From contig NZ_JAMFLH010000002.1 in the NCBI RefSeq assembly GCF_023501975.1, forward strand, positions 62,001-126,000: a stretch of DNA of 64,000 nucleotides. The letters run 5' to 3'. Below, in pieces: positions 24,898 to 33,822 of the stretch. How positions within the stretch are numbered: position 1 is the first letter of the stretch; the number at the start of each line of letters is the position of its first letter. The notes under the pieces were generated by a model that had not been told where the DNA came from, did no database searches, and worked only from the letters and a program-made list of their open reading frames with translations. The translations under genes were made by a program, and so were the position numbers. This DNA comes from Altererythrobacter sp. KTW20L. GTDB lineage: Bacteria; Pseudomonadota; Alphaproteobacteria; Sphingomonadales; Sphingomonadaceae.

Positions 24898-26435
24898 GCG
24901 GCTGCAGCAAACGCACGGCCGTATCGCCGGACCACAAGCGTCAGCGCGACAAGGCCCGGCACCACGGCGACCAGTGATGACATGACGCCGAGTGATAACT
25001 CACCGGAACTCGTCGAGATATATCCGGCAACGAACGGGCCCAGACCCAGTCCGAGCAAGGTTGCGCCCAGCAGGAATATCGCCGTCGCAGTCCCCCGCAT
25101 GTGCGGCTTGACCAGCGCTTGGCTAGCTGCCGCGCATGCGCCCAGCGCAGAGGCCGTGGCGGCCTGCGCGAGGAAGTTGCAGACCAGGAATACCGTGCCG
25201 GAACTTGTGCTGTAGCCGACCAGGATCAGCGGAACCGATCCTACCAGGGCGATCAACGAAACCATGACCCGCCCGCTTGCATAGTGCCGCGAAAGTCTGT
25301 CGGCCAGCCATCCCCCCAGGATTACGCCAATGAATCCGCCGAGCGCGTTGGGCGCGCCAACAACCATGCCAAGCTCGGTCTTGCTGAAAGCAAACGTCCG
25401 CTCGGCATAGGGAGCGGCCCAATAGGTTATCGTGTAGCCGATGTAACAGACTGCGGCATAGACCAGCACAATGCCGGTGAAAGCTGCGGAACCCCAGGTA
25501 AAGGCGAAAGTCTCCCGGTCGCTCGATCGCAGCGCGCTAGCCCAGCTGAAGGTGGCGTAGAAACCGACCCCCACGAAGATGAACTGCGCCAAGTTGCCAA
25601 AGATCGCAGAAGCCAGCCAGGCCACGATGGCCAGCAACAGCGCCACGGCCAGATTGATCGCCAACGCCCGGTGCCCACGCCTCGCCGCCCCGAGCAAGGT
25701 GAATGGCGGCACAATCTGCACGGTCTGGCTGAGGAATTCCTGCCATGCACGCGGATTATTGCCGCTGACGCTTGCGCCTCCATCGAGCGCCCCGCGCACC
25801 GGCTCTTTCAGCGTCAAGACCCATATCGCCAGCAACAGGCCGGGCAGTCCAACGATGACGAAGGCCGCCTGCCATCCGACAAGGCCCAGCGGGCCGCCCA
25901 TGGGCCAGGCAGAATTCCATGTCTCGACGATGGCGCCGCCGATAACCAGCGACAAGCCACTCCCCACGAACAGTCCCGACGCATAGAGGGACAGGGCCGT
26001 GGCGCGCAGCCGCGCAGGAAACCAGTCGGAGATCAGCGAGTAGGCGCAGGGATTGGCACTCGCCTCGCCCACGCCCACCCCGATCCGCGCGACTGTCAGG
26101 GTAGTGAAGTTCTTCGCGGCACCCGACAGGATGGTCATGGCAGACCACAGTGTAAGCCCCAGGCTGAGCAGGCGCAGGCGATGCCAGCCATCGGCCAGCC
26201 GTCCGAGCGGGATACCGAACAGGGCATAGAATATCGCAAAGGCCGTCCCGTAAAGGAAGCCCAGCTGGGCATCGTCAATGCCCAGATCACGGCCAATGTC
26301 GTTCGCCAGGATCGACAGGATCTGCCGATCAACGAAGTTGACCAGGTAGACCAGGAACAGGACCCCCAGCGCGTACCAGCTATAGGCCGGGACGCGATCC
26401 GATACCTCGTGCTGATCCTCCTCCCGAGCCTCCAT
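24894..26435 (-). CDS. MFS transporter, spinster-like
   Basis: About 513 residues with twelve hydrophobic helices. The N-terminal half starts LVYLVNFVDRQILSILANDI and carries the MFS loop-2 motif GRLADGWHRLRLL, followed by GVGEASANPCAYSLISDWFP, typical of the spinster-like branch common in sphingomonads. The middle loop (about 215-260) is cytosolic. The substrate is unknown. Its ATG overlaps the queC stop by one base (TGATG), so it is translated by coupling, yet nothing ties it functionally to queuosine. The frame upstream of 26435 belongs to queC. Confidence 0.9.
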   Translation of the reverse strand: MEAREEDQHEVSDRVPAYSWYALGVLFLVYLVNFVDRQILSILANDIGRDLGIDDAQLGFLYGTAFAIFYALFGIPLGRLADGWHRLRLLSLGLTLWSAMTILSGAAKNFTTLTVARIGVGVGEASANPCAYSLISDWFPARLRATALSLYASGLFVGSGLSLVIGGAIVETWNSAWPMGGPLGLVGWQAAFVIVGLPGLLLAIWVLTLKEPVRGALDGGASVSGNNPRAWQEFLSQTVQIVPPFTLLGAARRGHRALAINLAVALLLAIVAWLASAIFGNLAQFIFVGVGFYATFSWASALRSSDRETFAFTWGSAAFTGIVLVYAAVCYIGYTITYWAAPYAERTFAFSKTELGMVVGAPNALGGFIGVILGGWLADRLSRHYASGRVMVSLIALVGSVPLILVGYSTSSGTVFLVCNFLAQAATASALGACAAASQALVKPHMRGTATAIFLLGATLLGLGLGPFVAGYISTSSGELSLGVMSSLVAVVPGLVALTLVVRRYGRAFAAAA

Positions 26436-27136
26436 CAACCGCCATCCGGCAACGCAGCGTAAGCCGTGGGATCGATCAGCCCTGCCTCGGCAAATCCCTT
26501 CTGGCGCAACCGGCAGCTGTCGCACAGGCCGCAGGCTCGGCCATCGAGCGCAGGATCGTAACACGACCAGCTCATTCCCGGATCTAGGCCCAGTCGGGCC
26601 GCTTCGGTCGCTATCCGCGCCTTGTCCCAGTATTGGAGCGGGGTGTGGATCGTAAACGGCCTGCCTTGGACCCCGTCACGCGTGGCTAGCCGCGCGCATT
26701 CCTGGAAACTGGCGATAAAGTCTGGCCGGCAATCGGGATAGCCGGAGTAATCAAGCGCATTCACTCCGATGAAAATGTCGTGCGCGCCTACAGCTTCGGC
26801 CCAGGCCAGCGTCAGTGACAGGAAAACCAGATTGCGCGCCGGTACATATGTGACCGGAATGCCGTGTGCCTCCACTCCGCCCTTCGGCACGGGGATCTCA
26901 TCCGTCAGCGCCGATCCGCCGAATCGCGACAGATCGAGTGGGAGGATGACGTGGCGCTCCGCCCCCAGTGCTGCAGCAATCTCAACCGCCGAGGCAATCT
27001 CGCGGCGATGGCGCTGGCTGTAGTCGATGGTCAAGGCATTCACGGCAAAGCCCTGCTCGCAAGCAATTCCCCCGGCCACCATTGAGTCGAGCCCTCCGGA
27101 AAGGAGGATTACGGCCTTGGGTTGCTGCTGCGCCAT
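26435..27136 (-). CDS. queC: 7-cyano-7-deazaguanine synthase
   Basis: 233 residues, converts 7-carboxy-7-deazaguanine to preQ0 with ATP and ammonia on the queuosine pathway. Seen: the ATP-pyrophosphatase P-loop SGGLDS (13-18), IGVNALDYSGYPDCRP, and the zinc cysteines C192, C202, C205 and C208. The length matches the family. The other queuosine genes are not adjacent, but gluQ elsewhere in the window acts on queuosine-containing tRNA. First gene of a two-gene unit with the MFS transporter. Confidence 0.95.
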   Translation of the reverse strand: MAQQQPKAVILLSGGLDSMVAGGIACEQGFAVNALTIDYSQRHRREIASAVEIAAALGAERHVILPLDLSRFGGSALTDEIPVPKGGVEAHGIPVTYVPARNLVFLSLTLAWAEAVGAHDIFIGVNALDYSGYPDCRPDFIASFQECARLATRDGVQGRPFTIHTPLQYWDKARIATEAARLGLDPGMSWSCYDPALDGRACGLCDSCRLRQKGFAEAGLIDPTAYAALPDGG

Positions 27137-27190
27137 GCGCCACGGCTAGGCACGTAGCGCGCAATCGGCAAGACTTCTTGCTTCGCAAAA

Positions 27191-27595
27191 TCAGCAGGGG
27201 CCGGTTCGCCTCGCCTCACCTTCGATCGTGAACGGCATTCCGCCCTGCGTCCCTTGGCTCCGGATCTGGACCAGCCCGGCACTTTCACGGCGGATTGTCG
27301 TCCGGCCATAGCCATCACCGCGACAGGTGTACTGCACTGTCACCACTGATGCGCTGTCTTCCACGATATAGGAGGTGCAGCCCGACTGCCGGTGCTGCAA
27401 CTGGATCAGCTCGCGACCCGTTCGCACACAGATGGTGCGATGACTTCCGTCGGCCCGAGAACGCAGGTCCCAGCTGCCCTTGCTGAGTGTCTCGAGCATG
27501 GCCAGTTCAGGCGCCTGGGCGGAAGCTGGCCAGACCGCGCCAAGCAATGCGGCGGCGGCAAGCACGCTGAAACGCCTTTGCAATTTCCCCATCAC
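27191..27595 (-). CDS. Small secreted protein of unknown function (DUF3617-like)
   Basis: 134 residues with a clear signal peptide (basic start, hydrophobic VLAAAALLGAVW, cleavage after ASA). The mature ~107 residues hold four cysteines and a beta-rich pattern resembling short DUF3617 periplasmic proteins, a weak assignment. No catalytic motif can be named. It follows queC on the same strand with a gap of 54 bases and may be transcribed separately. Confidence 0.65.
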   Translation of the reverse strand: MMGKLQRRFSVLAAAALLGAVWPASAQAPELAMLETLSKGSWDLRSRADGSHRTICVRTGRELIQLQHRQSGCTSYIVEDSASVVTVQYTCRGDGYGRTTIRRESAGLVQIRSQGTQGGMPFTIEGEARRTGPC

Positions 27596-27705
27596 TCCAG
27601 CCTCCTGTTCGCGGCCAACCGGCGCATCCGTATTGGCAGAACCTCATACCACACCGGACATGAACGCCCAATTGCCCTGCACGTGCGACGAGCCGATGAA
27701 GCACA

Positions 27706-28611
27706 TCAATCCAGGATGGGGAATTTCCTCGAGCAGAACGCGCAATCGACCACGATCACACCGTTCTCATCGGCCATATCGCGCCGCTCGTCCTTGGGGA
27801 ACCGCGCCAGTACCTGTTCGAAATGCAGGACACTGCAACGGCACCCCTTGGTCAGGTGTTCCCCCTGGACCACCCTTACTTCCGGTTCCTCGTGATAGAG
27901 CCGCCAGACAAGTTGCTCCAGTGACAAAGACTGTTCGAATATTTCTTCGGGGCGAAGAGAAGCGCCAAGAATGCTGATATGCTCCCACTCGGGTTCGTCA
28001 AAGCGGACATGCAGTCTTTCGCGCCCTTCCTCGCCGTCGGGCAAGTGCTGGATCAGCATCCCGCCGGCCACGCACCCGCCTGCGCCCGACCTAACGGCGG
28101 TGCGGATCAGGGTCGGAACCTGCTCGCTCTGGGCGAAATAGGCTTCTACCGCGTGGGTCAGCGACGCGCCTTCGAGCGGAACAAGGCCCTGGTACCGCTG
28201 GTCGCTGGTCGGGATGTCGAAGGTGATCGCCAGATACCCCTGGCCGAACAGATCGGCCAGTGACGGGTCAGCCCCAAGCCGGTCGAACTCTGCGGGGTCG
28301 TGGCTCAGATAGCCGCGCAATTCGCCATTCCGGTAATCGCAGACCAGCAGAGAGATCACCCCGCCTTCAGACTGGGCCTGGATGGTAAGCTGGTCATCCC
28401 GTTCTTTCAGCAGCCCACCCATCAACGCGGCGAGGACCAGCGCTTCGGCCAGGACGTGCTTGATCGCAGGGGGATAATCGTGCGCGGCGAGGATATCGTC
28501 GAGCACCGGGCCGAGCCGCACCATCCGTCCACGACAATCGCGCGCCGGGATGGTGAAACCGAGGATCCGGTCGAAGTTCGTTTCGGGCGAGTCGGGATGC
28601 TGCTGGGCCAT
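27706..28611 (-). CDS. hslO: Redox-regulated chaperone Hsp33
   Basis: 301 residues. The C-terminal redox switch is complete: C257-x-C259 and C290-xx-C293, which bind zinc when reduced and form disulfides on oxidation, unleashing holdase activity. Family segments GGGLLKERD-like GGLLKERDD and GYLAITFD are present. The ATG at 28611 begins MAQQHPDS; the frame continues upstream into argF and is not used. It follows argF by 31 bases, ending the argD-argF-hslO unit, an order common in alphaproteobacteria. Confidence 0.95.
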   Translation of the reverse strand: MAQQHPDSPETNFDRILGFTIPARDCRGRMVRLGPVLDDILAAHDYPPAIKHVLAEALVLAALMGGLLKERDDQLTIQAQSEGGVISLLVCDYRNGELRGYLSHDPAEFDRLGADPSLADLFGQGYLAITFDIPTSDQRYQGLVPLEGASLTHAVEAYFAQSEQVPTLIRTAVRSGAGGCVAGGMLIQHLPDGEEGRERLHVRFDEPEWEHISILGASLRPEEIFEQSLSLEQLVWRLYHEEPEVRVVQGEHLTKGCRCSVLHFEQVLARFPKDERRDMADENGVIVVDCAFCSRKFPILD

Positions 28612-28642
28612 GAGGCGCGATATAGGCAGCCAAAGCGGGAAG

Positions 28643-29593
28643 TTAACCCGCCGGGGTCGATCCCAGCAGGCCGAAACACCACAACAAGACGGACTTCTGG
28701 GCGTGTAGGCGGTTTTCCGCCTCGTCAAACACGACCGATTGCGGGCCTTCGAACACCTCTTCCGAAACTTCCTCACCGACATGAGCGGGCAGGCAGTGGA
28801 GGAACTTGGCATCGGGCTTCGCCTGCGCCATAAGTGCAGCATTGACTTGGAATGGCGCAAGCTCTGCCAGCTTTTCGTCGGCGTGGGCCTGGCCCATCGA
28901 AATCCAGGTGTCAGTGACAACAACGTCCGCCCCCGCTGCCGCCTCGGCAGCATCCTGCGTGACCGTGATCGCCGACCCTGCAGCGCGCGCGCCAACCAGA
29001 TAGCGCGCTTCGGGCACATAGCCCTGCGGGGTGCCGATGCGCATATCGAACTTCATCAGCCCGGCTGCTTCGACCAGCGAATTCATCACGTTGTTGCAAT
29101 CGCCCAGCCAGGCCAGCTGCAATCCGGGCAGGGGTTTGCCGTGTTCGATAATGGTGAGCAGGTCCGCCATGATCTGGCACGGGTGCGACATGTCAGTCAG
29201 GCCGTTGATGACCGGCACCCCGGCATGGCGCGCCATTTCCTCCACCTTGGCGTGATCGTCGGTCCGCACCATGATCGCATCGACCATGCGGCCCAGAACC
29301 CGCGCCGTATCTGCCACCGATTCGCCGCGGCCCAGTTGCGAGGTGCCTGAATCGAGCACGAGCGGCGAGCCGCCAAGCTGGCGGATGGCGATGTCGAAGC
29401 TCACCCGGGTGCGGGTCGAATTCTTCTCGAACACCATTGCCAGCACGCGTCCGGCCAGCGGCGCATCGGCATCGGCCTTGCCCTTGGGCCAGCCCGCTCG
29501 CGCCTTCTTGCGATCAATCGCATCGCCGATCATGGCGGCGATATCGTCACCGCCGGCATCGGCCAGGTCGAGGAAATGCCGCATCGCCATCAT
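28643..29593 (-). CDS. argF: Ornithine carbamoyltransferase
   Basis: 316 residues, makes citrulline from ornithine and carbamoyl phosphate. Carbamoyl-phosphate site STRTR at 59-63, ornithine-binding region around DTWISMG, and the HCLPAH motif with the catalytic cysteine near the end. The ATG overlaps the argD stop by 3-4 bases (GATGATG), so the two arginine genes are coupled. Confidence 0.96.
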   Translation of the reverse strand: MMAMRHFLDLADAGGDDIAAMIGDAIDRKKARAGWPKGKADADAPLAGRVLAMVFEKNSTRTRVSFDIAIRQLGGSPLVLDSGTSQLGRGESVADTARVLGRMVDAIMVRTDDHAKVEEMARHAGVPVINGLTDMSHPCQIMADLLTIIEHGKPLPGLQLAWLGDCNNVMNSLVEAAGLMKFDMRIGTPQGYVPEARYLVGARAAGSAITVTQDAAEAAAGADVVVTDTWISMGQAHADEKLAELAPFQVNAALMAQAKPDAKFLHCLPAHVGEEVSEEVFEGPQSVVFDEAENRLHAQKSVLLWCFGLLGSTPAG

Positions 29594-30780
29594 CCTGCTG
29601 CGGGCGGCTGGTAATCGGCTGCAGCAGCCGACAGCTTCTCGAAGAACTCGTCGATCTCGGCATCGCCAATGACCAGCGGAGGCAGGATCCGCAGTGTCTC
29701 GTCACCCGCCGCCACGGTCAGTAACTGATGGTTATCGCGCAGGTGGACCATGAACGGGCGCGGCTCGCTCTTCATTTTCAGGCCCAGCATCAGCCCCATA
29801 CCGCGCACGCTGTCGAACAGTTCCGGATAGTTGCCGATGAACTGTTCCAGCCGCGACCGCAACCGATCACCCTTGTCGCGCACTTCGGCCAAGAATGCGG
29901 GATTGGCCACGGCATCCATGACCGCCGTGCCTGCCGCCATGGCCAGCGGGTTGCCACCATAGGTCGATCCGTGGGTACCGAAAGTCATGCCGCGCGCAGC
30001 CTTTTGGGTGGCAAGACAGGCGCCGAGCGGGAAGCCGCCACCGATGCCCTTGGCCGTGGCGAGGATGTCCGGCTCCATGCCGTATTGCTCGTAGGCATAG
30101 AAAGTGCCGGTCCGTGCTACGCCGCACTGAACTTCGTCAAACGCCAGCATCAGGTCATGTTCGTCTGCCAGTGCGCGCAGGCCGCCGATGAATTCTGGCG
30201 TACCGACGCGGATGCCCCCCTCACCCTGGATCGGCTCTACGAGGAAGCCAGCGGTCTGCGGGCCGATCGCGGCCTTCACGGCCTCGAGATCGTTGAATTC
30301 GACATAGCGGAAGCCGGGCAGCAGCGGGGCAAAACCCTTGTGCATCTTTTCCTGGCTCGACGCGCTAATCGTGGCCAGAGTGCGCCCGTGAAAGGCATTG
30401 TTGAACGTGATCAATTCGTACCGCGTGGTGTCGCCACCGGCCTGGTGATAAGCGCGCGCCGTCTTGATCGCGGCCTCGACCGCTTCGGCACCGGAGTTGG
30501 TAAAGAACACCGTGTCGGCGAAGCTGGCATCGACCAGCCGCTGCGCCAGTTCCTCACCCTGCGGGCTGCCATAGAGGTTGGACACGTGCATCAGCGTTGC
30601 GGCCTGGCGCTGGATCGCGCCGATCAGACCTTCGTGCGAATGGCCAAGCAGGTTTACCGCGATACCCGAGGCAAAATCGAGGTAGCGGGTGCCGTCCTCG
30701 GTGATCAGGTGGCAATGCTCGCCCTTGACGGGCCGGACGCCGCACCGGGGATAGACCGGCATTAGCGGGGTGATGGACAT
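29590..30780 (-). CDS. argD: Acetylornithine/succinyldiaminopimelate aminotransferase
   Basis: About 396 residues, class-III PLP aminotransferase of arginine synthesis, often bifunctional in lysine synthesis. Seen: [15 protein letters not shown] (phosphate site), [13 protein letters not shown] (cofactor Asp) and the PLP lysine in [14 protein letters not shown]. The ATG at 30780 is chosen with GAGGA about 9 bases before it; an in-frame ATG at 30801 adds seven residues not typical of the family. It leads argD-argF-hslO. Confidence 0.95.
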   Translation of the reverse strand: MSITPLMPVYPRCGVRPVKGEHCHLITEDGTRYLDFASGIAVNLLGHSHEGLIGAIQRQAATLMHVSNLYGSPQGEELAQRLVDASFADTVFFTNSGAEAVEAAIKTARAYHQAGGDTTRYELITFNNAFHGRTLATISASSQEKMHKGFAPLLPGFRYVEFNDLEAVKAAIGPQTAGFLVEPIQGEGGIRVGTPEFIGGLRALADEHDLMLAFDEVQCGVARTGTFYAYEQYGMEPDILATAKGIGGGFPLGACLATQKAARGMTFGTHGSTYGGNPLAMAAGTAVMDAVANPAFLAEVRDKGDRLRSRLEQFIGNYPELFDSVRGMGLMLGLKMKSEPRPFMVHLRDNHQLLTVAAGDETLRILPPLVIGDAEIDEFFEKLSAAAADYQPPAAG

Positions 30781-30817
30781 GGTTGAAATCCTCGAATTCA
30801 ATTCTGAAACGACAAGT

Positions 30818-30887
30818 GGCGGCCGATTGGCCGCCGCGTGATGTCCATCGTGTAGGATGGAGGCAGCGGCCGGTCAAACCCGGCCGC
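30818..30887 (-). terminator. Tandem hairpins between the cold-shock gene and argD
   Basis: Two strong hairpins: GCGGCCGG (30866-30873)/CCGGCCGC (30880-30887) with a 6-base loop, and GGCGGCC (30818-30824)/GGCCGCC (30829-30835) with a 4-base loop. They lie after the cold-shock stop and before argD. There is no long T-run, so termination may be partial or they may protect the mRNA end. Confidence 0.45.
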
Positions 30888-30909
30888 CAGCCCCATACCA
30901 GCCTGCGAA

Positions 30910-31677
30910 TCAGTCGCGGACAGGTGCCAGGTTGACAGCCGAGTGCTTGCCTCGTCGGTCAACTTCCAGGTCGAATTCGAAACGATCGCCTTCCTGGATG
31001 CCGGGAAGGCCCGAGCGTTCGACCGCGCTGATGTGCACGAAAGCATCTTCCTTGCCATCATCGCGGGTGATGAAGCCGAAGCCTTTCATCGCGTTGAAGA
31101 ACTTGACCGTGCCGACAGCCTTTTCGCCCGTCAGTTCACGCTGCGGAGCGGCGCGTTCGGGCGCAGCGATGACATCGCCCACCACCTGCAGATCGGCTGC
31201 GGAAACCTTGCCGCCGCGATCCACCAGGTTGAACTGCAGCTCCTGACCTTCGGCCAGCGCGGCAAGACCTGCGCGTTCCACCTGGCTGATGTGAACGAAC
31301 ACGTCCTCGCCGCCTTCATCGCGCTGGATGAAACCGAAACCCTTGGCAGCGTTGAAGAATTTTACCTTGCCCTTGCCGGTGCCGACTACCTGGGCCGGCA
31401 TGCCGCCGCCGCGGGGAGCGCCATCGCCGCCGCCGGGACCACGGCTGGCGAAACCGCCGCCACCGCCGCCCGAGCCGCCGCGCGAACCACCGCCGCTGTA
31501 GCGATCTCCGCCGCCGCCGCCGCCGCCGCCGAAGCGATCACCACCGCCTCCGCCGCCGCGCCAGTCATTGTCGCCAAACGATGGCGGAGTGCCGCCACCG
31601 AACGGGTCGAACGCCTCTTCCCCGAAACCATCCCGCTTGTCGCGCCCCCGGCCGCGACGACCTCTGTCGTAACCCAT
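30910..31677 (-). CDS. Gly/Arg-rich protein with two cold-shock domains
   Basis: 255 residues. Residues 1-95 are almost all Gly, Arg, Ser and Asp with RGG-like words; two cold-shock domains follow (about 101-168 and 187-253). Each has the RNP1 motif (GFGFIQRD, GFGFITRD) and RNP2 (DVFVHIS, DAFVHIS). It is predicted to bind single-stranded RNA or DNA as a chaperone or antiterminator. Double-CSD proteins are known in alphaproteobacteria; the long RGG-like head is unusual and could drive RNA condensation. A candidate promoter (TTCGCC-18-TATAGG, minus, about 31787-31816) would give a leader of over 100 bases, as in cold-shock genes. Confidence 0.88.
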   Translation of the reverse strand: MGYDRGRRGRGRDKRDGFGEEAFDPFGGGTPPSFGDNDWRGGGGGGDRFGGGGGGGGDRYSGGGSRGGSGGGGGGFASRGPGGGDGAPRGGGMPAQVVGTGKGKVKFFNAAKGFGFIQRDEGGEDVFVHISQVERAGLAALAEGQELQFNLVDRGGKVSAADLQVVGDVIAAPERAAPQRELTGEKAVGTVKFFNAMKGFGFITRDDGKEDAFVHISAVERSGLPGIQEGDRFEFDLEVDRRGKHSAVNLAPVRD

Positions 31678-31941
31678 GTATTCGATAAACCTTCAATTCC
31701 GCCCTTGTCGTTCACCCGGCGGCCCGGACGCAATCCGGCCGAGTGGAAGCGAAGGTCCTGCCCACCACTTCGTGCCCTCCCCTATATCCTAGATTTTCAC
31801 AGGTGGCGAACGATTTAAGAATCGATAGCCGGAGCGGTTTGGCCGCCTACCTTGCGAAGGGTCTTGGCCGCTTGCCAATTGTTGTGCAGGGTCGCCTCGA
31901 AGCGTGCTGCAGGATAAGATGGAACCGGTGGAGAGAGCGAA

Positions 31942-32388
31942 ATGAGCGATTTCAGGCAATTGTCCGATGCGGTCTGGGCCAGCCCGCAGATCACGGTCGA
32001 GGACGTGGAGCTTGCGGGTGCCCAGGGCTTCTCGCTGATCGTCAACAATCGCCCCGAAGGCGAAAGCGGGGACCAGACCGACGGCGAGACAATTGCCGAA
32101 GTCGCCCGTTCGCACGGCATGGCCTATTGCGCCATCCCCATCAGCCATAGCGGCTTCAACCAGGACCAGGTGGACCGGATGGCCGAAGTGCTGGAAACGG
32201 CTCCCGGGCCGGTGCTGGCCTACTGCCGCTCCGGCACCCGCTCCACCCTGCTGTGGGCCCTCGCCCGGGCCAGCAGGGGCGCCAGTGTGGAAGATCTCGC
32301 TGCTGCTGCGGCTGCCGCAGGCTATGACTTATCGCCTATCGCCCCGGCGCTGCACCACTATGCGGCGCAGGCCAAGCCTGCGGGCTGA
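31942..32388 (+). CDS. TIGR01244 family phosphatase-like/sulfur transferase protein
   Basis: 148 residues, a small cysteine-phosphatase-like fold (DUF442). The catalytic loop is CRSGTRS (C-x5-R), preceded by VLAYCRSG. Relatives occur fused to or next to sulfide-oxidation and biofilm-response genes (Blh). The true reaction (dephosphorylation or persulfide transfer) cannot be decided. GGAGAG lies 8 bases before the ATG. It begins a three-gene run with the next two genes, spaced 4 bases and then overlapping by 4. Confidence 0.87.
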   Translation: MSDFRQLSDAVWASPQITVEDVELAGAQGFSLIVNNRPEGESGDQTDGETIAEVARSHGMAYCAIPISHSGFNQDQVDRMAEVLETAPGPVLAYCRSGTRSTLLWALARASRGASVEDLAAAAAAAGYDLSPIAPALHHYAAQAKPAG

Positions 32389-32392
32389 GCCG

Positions 32393-32797
32393 GTGGACGG
32401 CCTGCTGCCCCTGTTTGGTGCAGGCGTGGCAGTGTTGGCGCTGATCGGACTATCGGCCTGGCTCGGGTTCGGCGGGCGGCAGAGCCTTGAAGGACCGGAC
32501 GAAGCGCTTGCCCTGGCCGGGGAGCTGCGCGGGTTCACGCCAAACAGGCTGGTCCTTGATCGCGATGGCGGGGCCGCGCTGGTCGGCGACACGCTCGGAC
32601 GGATTGCGCTGGTTGCCCCGCACGGAGCGCACTTCATTGCCCGCGAGATCGGCCCGGAAGCCCGGCTGGATCGCACCGATGGCGAACTTTCGATCGCAAT
32701 CGGAGCCATGCGGGTGATCCTGGCTCTGGGCGACGAGGCCGCCAGCTGGGAAAGCCTCGTTTCGCGGGCCATCGCGCCTGCGGAGACCGGCCCATGA
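32393..32797 (+). CDS. Single-pass membrane protein of unknown function
   Basis: About 134 residues starting at GTG 32393, 4 bases after the preceding stop. One N-terminal membrane helix (about 7-25, LFGAGVAVLALIGLSAWL), then a soluble domain with a repeated short beta pattern (LVLDRDGGAALVGDTLGRIALV) that looks like a small barrel or PH-like fold. I do not recognise the family. Tight spacing with the phosphatase-like and sterol desaturase genes suggests it works with them at the membrane. Confidence 0.75.
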   Translation: MDGLLPLFGAGVAVLALIGLSAWLGFGGRQSLEGPDEALALAGELRGFTPNRLVLDRDGGAALVGDTLGRIALVAPHGAHFIAREIGPEARLDRTDGELSIAIGAMRVILALGDEAASWESLVSRAIAPAETGP

Positions 32798-33687
32798 GCG
32801 GCTTCGATCCCCTGCCATACGCCATCCCCCTGTTCGTGCTCCTGATCCTGGTTGAAATGCTTTGGGCACGGGCGTGCAAGAGGGCGCGGGCGTATGAAGT
32901 GCGCGACACTGCAGTCTCACTCGGCCTCGGGCTTGGCTCGATCGTGGCCGGAGCCCTGGCGGCTGGTGCGACAGGCGCCCTGCTGGTCCAGGCCCACGAT
33001 TTTGCCCTGTTCGAGATCGGCTGGGCATGGTGGGCATGGGGCCTTTGCTTTGTGCTCGATGACCTGGCCTATTACTGGCAGCACCGCTTCAGCCACCGGG
33101 TGCGCTGGATGTGGGCCAGCCACGTCAATCACCATTCGAGCCAGCACTACAACCTGTCCACCGCACTACGCCAAACATGGACGGGCTTCATCGCGCTCAA
33201 TTTCGTTTTCCGATTGCCGCTGGCTGCCGCAGGGTTCGAGCCGGCCATGATCCTGACCTGCGCCGGGCTCAATCTGATCTACCAGTTCTGGATCCATACC
33301 GAGGCGATCGGCCGCATGCCGCGCTGCTTCGAGGCGGTGATGAACACCCCGTCGCACCACCGGGTCCACCACGCGAACAACGCGATCTATCTGGACCGGA
33401 ACTATGCCGGCACCTTCATTGTCTGGGACCGGGTGTTCGGCACCTTTGCACCGGAGGAAGAGGCAGTACCGATCCGCTACGGGCTGGTTCACCAGCTGGG
33501 ATCGTTCAACCTCCTGCGCGCGGCGTTCCACGAATGGGTAGCTATTGCCCGGGACGTGAGACAAGCGCCGTGGCGGCATAAACTATCTTATCTTTGGCGC
33601 GAACCTGGCTGGAGCCACGATGGCAGCCGCGAAACATCGGACATGATCCGTGCGCGGACACGAGGAAGCCTGCCTCCCTCCACTTGA
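32794..33687 (+). CDS. Sterol desaturase/fatty acid hydroxylase family protein
   Basis: 297 residues, integral membrane di-iron oxygenase. The histidine clusters are complete: HRFSH, HVNHH and HHRVHH, with several hydrophobic helices before and between them. The family hydroxylates or desaturates lipids, carotenoids or hopanoids; the target here is not determined. Its ATG overlaps the preceding gene by 4 bases. In a sphingolipid-making host a hydroxylase acting on lipid chains is a reasonable guess but only that. A bidirectional terminator follows. Confidence 0.92.
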   Translation: MSGFDPLPYAIPLFVLLILVEMLWARACKRARAYEVRDTAVSLGLGLGSIVAGALAAGATGALLVQAHDFALFEIGWAWWAWGLCFVLDDLAYYWQHRFSHRVRWMWASHVNHHSSQHYNLSTALRQTWTGFIALNFVFRLPLAAAGFEPAMILTCAGLNLIYQFWIHTEAIGRMPRCFEAVMNTPSHHRVHHANNAIYLDRNYAGTFIVWDRVFGTFAPEEEAVPIRYGLVHQLGSFNLLRAAFHEWVAIARDVRQAPWRHKLSYLWREPGWSHDGSRETSDMIRARTRGSLPPST

Positions 33688-33765
33688 TCCGGTTTTGATA
33701 GCATCGCCGCCGCTCTATCATTCCGTTCAGGCGGGGCCACGGTCGCAGCGCGCCGAAGGACCACG

Positions 33766-33803
33766 AAAAAGGGGCCGGAGGTTTCCCCCCGGCCCCTGTT
33801 TTC
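33766..33803. terminator. Bidirectional terminator between sterol desaturase and ompA-type genes
   Basis: GGGGCCGG (33771-33778)/CCGGCCCC (33789-33796), 8 bp with a 10-base loop. It is preceded by AAAAA and followed by TGTTTTC, so it can end transcription from both convergent genes. Confidence 0.8.
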
Positions 33804-33822
33804 TTGACCAGATGGTCGTCGC

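Noticed and set aside
31385-31570. GCC-rich repeat tract as a satellite or CRISPR
   Set aside because: It is the coding sequence of the Gly-rich head of the cold-shock protein; no equal-length repeats or spacers.
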